From contig JBITNC010000001.1 of the NCBI GenBank assembly GCA_050084985.1, positions 10,850,001 through 10,914,000 of the forward strand: DNA of 64,000 nt, written 5' to 3'. Under the pieces are notes generated by a model, which had not been told where the DNA came from, made no database searches, and was given only the letters and a program-made list of their open reading frames with translations. Numbering within the stretch: the stretch's first letter is position 1; every line of letters starts with the position of its first letter. Positions 58,940-64,000 of the stretch are shown here, piece after piece. The translations under genes and the position numbers were made by a program. The DNA is from Nageia nagi (Eukaryota > Pinophyta).

Positions 58940-59770
58940 AGCTTCTAAACATGAGTGCTAGATGGAAGCCATGAAAATGGAGTATGAGGCACTCATGAAA
59001 AATAAAACTTGGAACTTGGTTCTTTATCCCAATAAAAAAAATGTAATTGGCAATAAGTGGATCTATAAGGTCAAGTTCAATTCAGTTGGAGATATTGAGA
59101 AATACAAAACAAGGTTAGTAGCTAAAATTTTTGCTCAGAAATACAGTGTAGATTATGAGGAAACCTTTGATCTCATTGTAAAGATGCCTACTATGAGAGT
59201 TATCCTTACTCTTTTTGTAGCTAAAAGATGGAAAGTTTTTCAATTTGACATCAAAAATGCATTTCTCAATGGTGATTAGATGTGGAAATCTTCATGAATC
59301 AACCAGAAGGGTTTATTATGGAAGGTAAAGAGTTTTTTATGTGCAAGCTAAAGAAGTCATTGTATGGACTTAAGCAAGCACCTCGAGCCTGGTACAGAAA
59401 GATTTTAGGGTACTTTATAGATATTATATTCTCCAAGTTTTTTTTGACTTCGATCTATATGTGCTCAATCAAGGAAAAGATATGGTTTTGATTCTCCTTT
59501 ATGTAGATGATCTTTTGATTATTCGAAATAATGATAAAATCATTCAAGAATGCATATCTAAAACTAAGGTAATATTTGAAATGTCTAATATTGATCTCTT
59601 ACACTACTATCTTGGAATGCAGGTGTATCAATACAAAGATTATACTTACCTCAATCAATCTAAGTATATATCAAACATCTTACAAAAGTTTAGCATGAAG
59701 GAGTGTAGATATGCTACAATCCCAGTCTCTCCTGGAATCACTATTTTTCTAAGCTCCAACTCTTAGTTAG
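58940..59770 (+). pseudogene. Copia reverse transcriptase
   Basis: Begins EAMKMEYEALMKNKTWNLV, then GNKWIYKVKFNSVGDIEKYK, QFDIKNAFLNGD (first catalytic Asp), EIFMNQPEGFIMEGKEFFMC and KKSLYGLKQAPRAWYRKI. The catalytic box LLYVDDLLIIRNN is at about 59494-59530 (YVDD at 59500-59511, intact). Ends with HYYLGMQVYQYKDYTYLNQS. A stop at 59278 and a shift near 59450 disable it. Confidence 0.93.
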
Positions 59771-60395
59771 TTAATGCTATAGTTAACAGGTAATTAATTG
59801 GTAGTTTTTTGTATTTGACTATATCTAAGCTAGATATTGCCTTTGTAGTGAATCTAATAGCATGATTCATCTAGAAACCTTATGTTGAGCACCTTAATAC
59901 TATTAAGCAAATATTGAGGTATATTGCAGGTACTAAGGATCTTGCTCTCAAGTATTCTAAGTTGCCCTCATTTTTTCTCTTTGAATTCTCATATTCTAAC
60001 TATGGAGGAGATAGAGATGATAGGAAGTAAATATTTATGTATGTGTTTAGCATTGGTTTAAGTGCTATCTTTTAGGCTTCCAAGAAGTAACCTACTATTT
60101 CTCTTTCCACCATAGAAGCTGAATATCATGCCATGTCTATTGTAGCTCAAGAAGCCATTTGGATAAGACATCTTTTGAAAGAAATTATGTATGAGCAAGG
60201 TGGCTCATCTTTGATCTCTTCAAATAATCAATCAGCTATTTTTTTGGCTAAGAATCTAGTGTTCCATCAAAGAACAAAACATATGGAAATCCATGCCGAT
60301 TTTATTAAGAAGAAGGTTCTTGATGGCATCATAAACTTGGAGTATTATCTATCCATCTTGAACTCCACTAATTTTTTCACCAAGCCCTCCTAGAA
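59771..60395 (+). pseudogene. Copia RNase H
   Basis: The first part is broken (TKDLALKYS near 59930; YGGDRDDRK near 60000). The second half is open (60133-60393): it follows EAEYHAMSIVAQEAIWIRHL (catalytic Glu) and has NNQSAIFLAKNLVFHQRTKH (catalytic Asp replaced by Asn in the usual D-N-Q-S) and EIHADFIKKKV. Ends before the polypurine tract. Confidence 0.88.
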
Positions 60396-60444
60396 GCTCA
60401 ATTCTGTAAGCTTAAGGATGCTATCGAGTTGGTGATGTTGCCCT

Positions 60445-60454
60445 CAAGGGGGAG
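60445..60454 (+). promoter_or_regulatory. Polypurine tract of the copia element
   Basis: caagggggag, 50 bases after the end of RNase H, followed by tgaaattt. This is the normal copia arrangement and gives the 3' LTR start at 60455. Confidence 0.75.
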
Positions 60455-61030
60455 TGAAATTTAAATTCTTATGTTGAATTCATGTTTATGATGATAACTT
60501 CACCCCTAGGAGGATTTTATGTTGTATAGTGTTGATTTTGTTGTACACTTTCATGATAAGTTTGCTCTACATGAGGAACTTGTTGTACAAATTGGTCAAT
60601 CTAGCACTATTCAATTATCCATTATAAAGAACTCTTATGTGGCTTTTGGCACTGTTCAATTATCCATATGTGAAGAACTCGTATGTGCATACTCTATTTT
60701 TGGTCAATCTAGCATTGTTTAGTTATCCATGTGTGAGGAACTCTTATGTGTTTTTTGGCACTGTTTAGTTATCCATATGTGAGGAACTCATATGTGCATG
60801 CTCTATTTTGTAATGATAATCAACACATGATTTATATACAACATGTGACTATAAGTTTTTGGCATGGCATCTTTATGATGACTTATAATGCACCATTGAT
60901 CATTTTGAAATTGTATATAATTCTTATGGTGGTAAACATAGTATGTAGCGATGGATTTGTTAGCTAAGTAATACAATGAGCATTGAAGTATTTTGATGAG
61001 TGGAGCAAAGAGAGGATGTTAAATGTATCC
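60455..61030 (+). repeat. Probable 3' LTR of the copia element
   Basis: Starts tgaaatttaaattc directly after the polypurine tract. The right end is uncertain because no second LTR is available for comparison. Short open stretches at 60519-60967 arise from the tandem repeat in it and are not genes. Confidence 0.5.
60594..60809 (+). repeat. 108-bp tandem duplication, each unit of two half-units
   Basis: Copies 60594-60701 and 60702-60809 both start ggtcaatctag. Each holds two similar ~54-base parts with (a/t)gttatcca and gaagaactc or gaggaactc words. Confidence 0.88.
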
Positions 61031-62970
61031 ATTTTATGCATATCACAGCCAAAAAATTCATGAGACCTTTCAACGTATTTATTTCCTACATATCCTATGA
61101 TCATTGCATTCCATAAAACTATTTATGCATTATGCATCTTGTCAAATGATTAGCATTCATTCTTTATGCTTCAACATGTTACATACTTGTCTACCAGGCA
61201 CTCACAACTTCAACATATAATCAAAATTCACTTTTCAAGAGTATTTGATTTATGTACAAACCCTATTACAAATATACTAGTGTATGCTTTGAATATGATG
61301 CAAAAGGTGAATTTATATGGTTAGCCTACTATTGTTGTTTGTTGCATTTGGTGAAATAGTGTGAATTCCTATCTAGTAAAGCCATGCCTTTCATAACCTA
61401 AAATTATCATGTTCCATGAGAAGATGTTCAATCATATGGTCAAAAATGTCATGGGCATTCGTTAAAATTACGTAATTGTTTTTTTATATAGAGGAATTGA
61501 AAACATCGTTGGTCATATTCTACTATGTAAATAGTTTGAATCATGTAGAGCTACCCCTATAACCTTTGTGGTAATTGTTACCATGAAGTCACTGATATCC
61601 CAAGTGGATAAGATTTGGGTCAATGTCACAAAAATCAATGGGCTCATATCTACACCTACTCTCCCTCCCTCTGACTCGATCTATGATTCAATATCCAAAC
61701 CTCAACATAATTAATGCCAACATTTAACTGATCTATTTGGTCCCTCTAGCCTCCAAACTTATGCAATTGACATACATCCATATAATTCCATTTTGCATAA
61801 ATTTATTTATGGATGGATCAAATTTAAGTTCGATGTGATTAACGAGTGAATAAAGGAGCTTACCATCTAGAAGGACATTATCTATAATGCAAGTTTTCAA
61901 GAGTTTAATCCATGCAAAGAGCATAAAGAGTAGTGTGTATTTGTATTTGTATTTATAGGAAGCAAAATATGCATTATTTCCTTCAACCTCCCTTATTGAT
62001 AGAGTTGAGTGAAAGACTACATGATGATAATGAGGATGAGATACATGAGAAGTAACTATCTAATGTCGAGAAGGGCAATTAATTTTTGCTTGATTTGGAT
62101 AGAAGCTCAAAAGATAGAAAAAGAGATTCAACTATCTCAAAGTCATCAACATTTATCCCAAGTGGTTTCTTCCTCATGGAAACGAGGCCCATGGGTAGTG
62201 ATGATGATGATGGTTCAAATGAACATCAAAGGATATATGTATATGATGTTTTGATATTGATGTTTTTATGTAAGGTACACTTGATAAAATAAGATCAAAA
62301 AAGATAATGATGATATATAGATATTTGATATGATGTTTTTTATGTTTTGACTTTTATTGATGTTTTGATAATGATGTGAAAATATAGATATGATAGATAA
62401 AGATATATGCCACATGTAATGTAAATATATACTCATAATGATGTATACAATGATTATATGATGTGATGAGAAAGTAGCTCGTAATAGACTAGGATATGCA
62501 TGATTATTACTATCTTGATATTTTGACTATTGGATAACATCAAAAGGAGTAGTAGTCTTAGTATTGAATCCTAAGATAATATATGTTAATGAATGTAGAT
62601 AAGTGATGTATACATGAATATCAAGATATAAGATAATACTTATGTTATTTCTCAATGATTCGATTTAAGAGAGATGTGATGAATGAAATGGTATTTTGAC
62701 CATAATGATGTTGAATTACTTGATGATGATGATGTTGATGTTGAAACTTTTGATAAGGTAGACGTTGAATCACAAGGTGATGTTGATATTGTTAATGTTG
62801 GAATGTTAAGACCATGTTGAGGTTGGATCACAAGATAGGGATGATGTTGCAATGATTGATGATATTGTTTTTGGATTACAAGATGGTGTTGTAAATATAG
62901 ATATGAATGAAACTTCATTTGTGATGAAAGTATAAAAAGATGTTGATTTTCTTTATGGATCATATGACAA
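61031..62970. other. Unclassified AT-rich DNA with GAT/GTT-rich stretch
   Basis: No gene found. From about 62690 to 62960 the sequence is a degenerate gat/gtt trinucleotide-like repeat (gatgatgatgatgttgatgt and similar), which accounts for the open stretch on the minus strand there. The open stretches at 62009-62292 have no known motif. Confidence 0.5.
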
Positions 62971-63029
62971 ATGTTGTGGAATAACCACTCTCATTATGTC
63001 TTGTTGAATTTGGTTTTGCTTTTGATCAT

Positions 63030-63500
63030 ATTGCTTTATCTCATCAACATGGAAAAACCCATAAAATCTTGATATAAATATCCTTTAGCCTCATGATATA
63101 TTTGACTTGGTAATGTTGGCATGGTATCCATTTGATTCACATTATGTTTAGGTAAAGGATCTTGATATATCCCCAAACGTGGATTTGGTGGTGTGATTGG
63201 AGTTTCTATTGAGAATTCCTCATTGTCAATCATGTCTTGAACTATATGTCTCAATTTCCTGCATACATTAGTGGCATGTCCTTTTTTCCTATGATAGTTG
63301 TAAATTTCATGTTCTTATTGATGCATATGGATTTTCCTTAATTTCGGGCAATGTTATCATGTCTTCTTGAAGAAACCTTTGAAATATATCTGATAATGGT
63401 TCCACCAAAGGTGTAAAACTCCAAGATTATTTAGGTAGTAAAATTGCTTGATTGTTGTATTGCCCTTGAGGTTGAGCTTATAGTAATGTAGCTTATGGGT
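63030..63500 (-). pseudogene. Tat gag remnant, minus strand
   Basis: Minus strand reads SFTPLVEPLSDIFQRFL, then a zinc-knuckle relic YNYHRKKGHATNVCRKL, RHIVQDMIDNEEF and PNPRLGIYQDPLPKHN. This matches, block by block, the gag end of the Tat element at 40240-40540 (NFTPLAEPLAKILKKLY, YHRQKGHNTNRC, HKIQDLIDSRKI, NQNLGIYQNPLPSHQ). A different, older member of the lineage. Its upstream gag part should lie toward 64000 but is too decayed for me to follow. Confidence 0.85.
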
Positions 63501-64000
63501 TGTCTCTTATATGAGCTCTTTGTTGTGCCATTTTTATTATAGGTTATGCTTGTTGAACTTCAAATGATACTTGATCTACTTGATATTATTAATATGATGC
63601 ATTATTATTATTGGTACCATTTTTGTGATGCTTTTGATTGTTATCTTTAATTCTCAACTTGATTTCACTTTCTTAAAGCTTAACTTCCTATGTAACGCAA
63701 CTTAATCTTTCACTATATAAACCCCTAAATTTAGGATAATTTTTTTTTGTTTATCAATTTGTTGGCTTCACAAGATTCACTATTTATGGACTTATATCTC
63801 ATATGTATTACATATTGATACCTTATCAACTTTATTTAATCTTTATCCTTTCTTTTGAAGTACAAGGGTGTGTTCACCAGGTATTCCTACCCTTGCTTGC
63901 GAGTAGATACTCCTGATGATCGTACCTTTATTTTATTCAATGAGATGTTGAACTTTATTACCTATAAAATTCATCCTTTGGTTACGAAATCTTTCTATTT
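63501..64000. other. Window edge, unclassified
   Basis: May contain the remaining N-terminal gag or leader of the minus-strand Tat remnant. No motif is clear. Confidence 0.35.

Larger units (their letters stand above)
56401..61030 (+). mobile_element. Ty1/copia retrotransposon, decayed
   Basis: Order on the plus strand is gag, protease, integrase, RT, RNase H: integrase before RT, which is the Ty1/copia order. It ends with a polypurine tract at 60445-60454 and what should be the 3' LTR from 60455. No left LTR or primer site is visible, so the 5' end is lost or too decayed. The boundaries are approximate. Confidence 0.88.

Noticed and set aside
60519-60967. Two open stretches after the copia element
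   Set aside because: They arise from the 108-bp tandem repeat in the LTR; no motif.
62652-62963. 103-codon minus-strand frame rich in His/Ser/Thr
   Set aside because: Product of a degenerate gat/gtt trinucleotide-like repeat.
1-64000. tRNA, rRNA or intact host protein-coding gene
   Set aside because: I found no cloverleaf-like sequence, rRNA core or multi-exon host gene by eye; a covariance-model and protein search would be needed to exclude them fully.

Overview
The window is plant nuclear DNA from a repeat-dominated, AT-rich intergenic region. I find no convincing intact host gene, no tRNA or rRNA gene, and no prokaryotic signal. The evidence is the set of plant retroelement families present: Ty3/gypsy elements with tRNA-Met-type primer sites, Tat-lineage gypsy elements with a second RNase H, a Ty1/copia pol, a LINE reverse transcriptase and hAT-type MITEs. 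The many old, broken, nested copies suggest a large-genome seed plant. A gymnosperm is possible, but that is a weak inference.

Layout. 1-4916: unclassified AT-rich DNA holding copy A (about 645-2285) of a diverged ~1.6 kb duplication. 4917-13329: a short-LTR, apparently non-autonomous element on the minus strand, interrupted at 6005-12201 by a nearly complete minus-strand gypsy element with 1.1 kb LTRs and an exact 5-bp target duplication (atagg). 13330-15151: unclassified. 15152-29382: a plus-strand gypsy element of the same general type, heavily decayed. It is split by a pol-less Tat-type element (19814-27539, target duplication tttag), which itself carries a 405-bp hAT-type MITE (24192-24596). 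A second MITE of the same family (27627-28417) sits in the last exon-like stretch of the host gypsy frame. 29383-33953: unclassified, with LTR remnants. 33954-35306 plus 51869-52112: copy B of the duplication, split by a 16.6 kb Tat-lineage element (35307-51863, 854-bp LTRs, target duplication tatag). 52113-53300: LINE reverse transcriptase remnant. 53300-56400: low-complexity AT-rich DNA. 56400-61030: degenerate Ty1/copia element. 61030-62970: GAT/GTT-rich DNA. About 63030-63500: minus-strand Tat gag remnant running toward the window edge.

The most interesting object is the 16.6 kb Tat element. In the sense direction it encodes gag, protease, a G-patch-like stretch, RT, RNase H, a second RNase H and integrase, followed by an extra unrecognised ORF (46075-46659). 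On the opposite strand, between integrase and the 3' LTR, it carries a long single reading frame (47962-49924, possibly with a short upstream exon at 50263-50313). That frame contains a plant mobile domain (PMD, the MAIN/MAIL1-type domain), so this looks like a captured host-type gene inside a retrotransposon. The frame has about twelve premature stops but no frameshift, which fits decay mainly by C-to-T change at methylated sites. Its LTRs also carry a hairpin whose two arms differ between the 5' and 3' LTR by three compensating base-pair changes. The pol-less Tat element at 19814-27539 also has an antisense gene-like frame in the same position.

All coding sequences here are broken. Nothing in the window appears able to transpose on its own as it stands, although the minus-strand gypsy RT at 8443-8925 keeps its catalytic motif.
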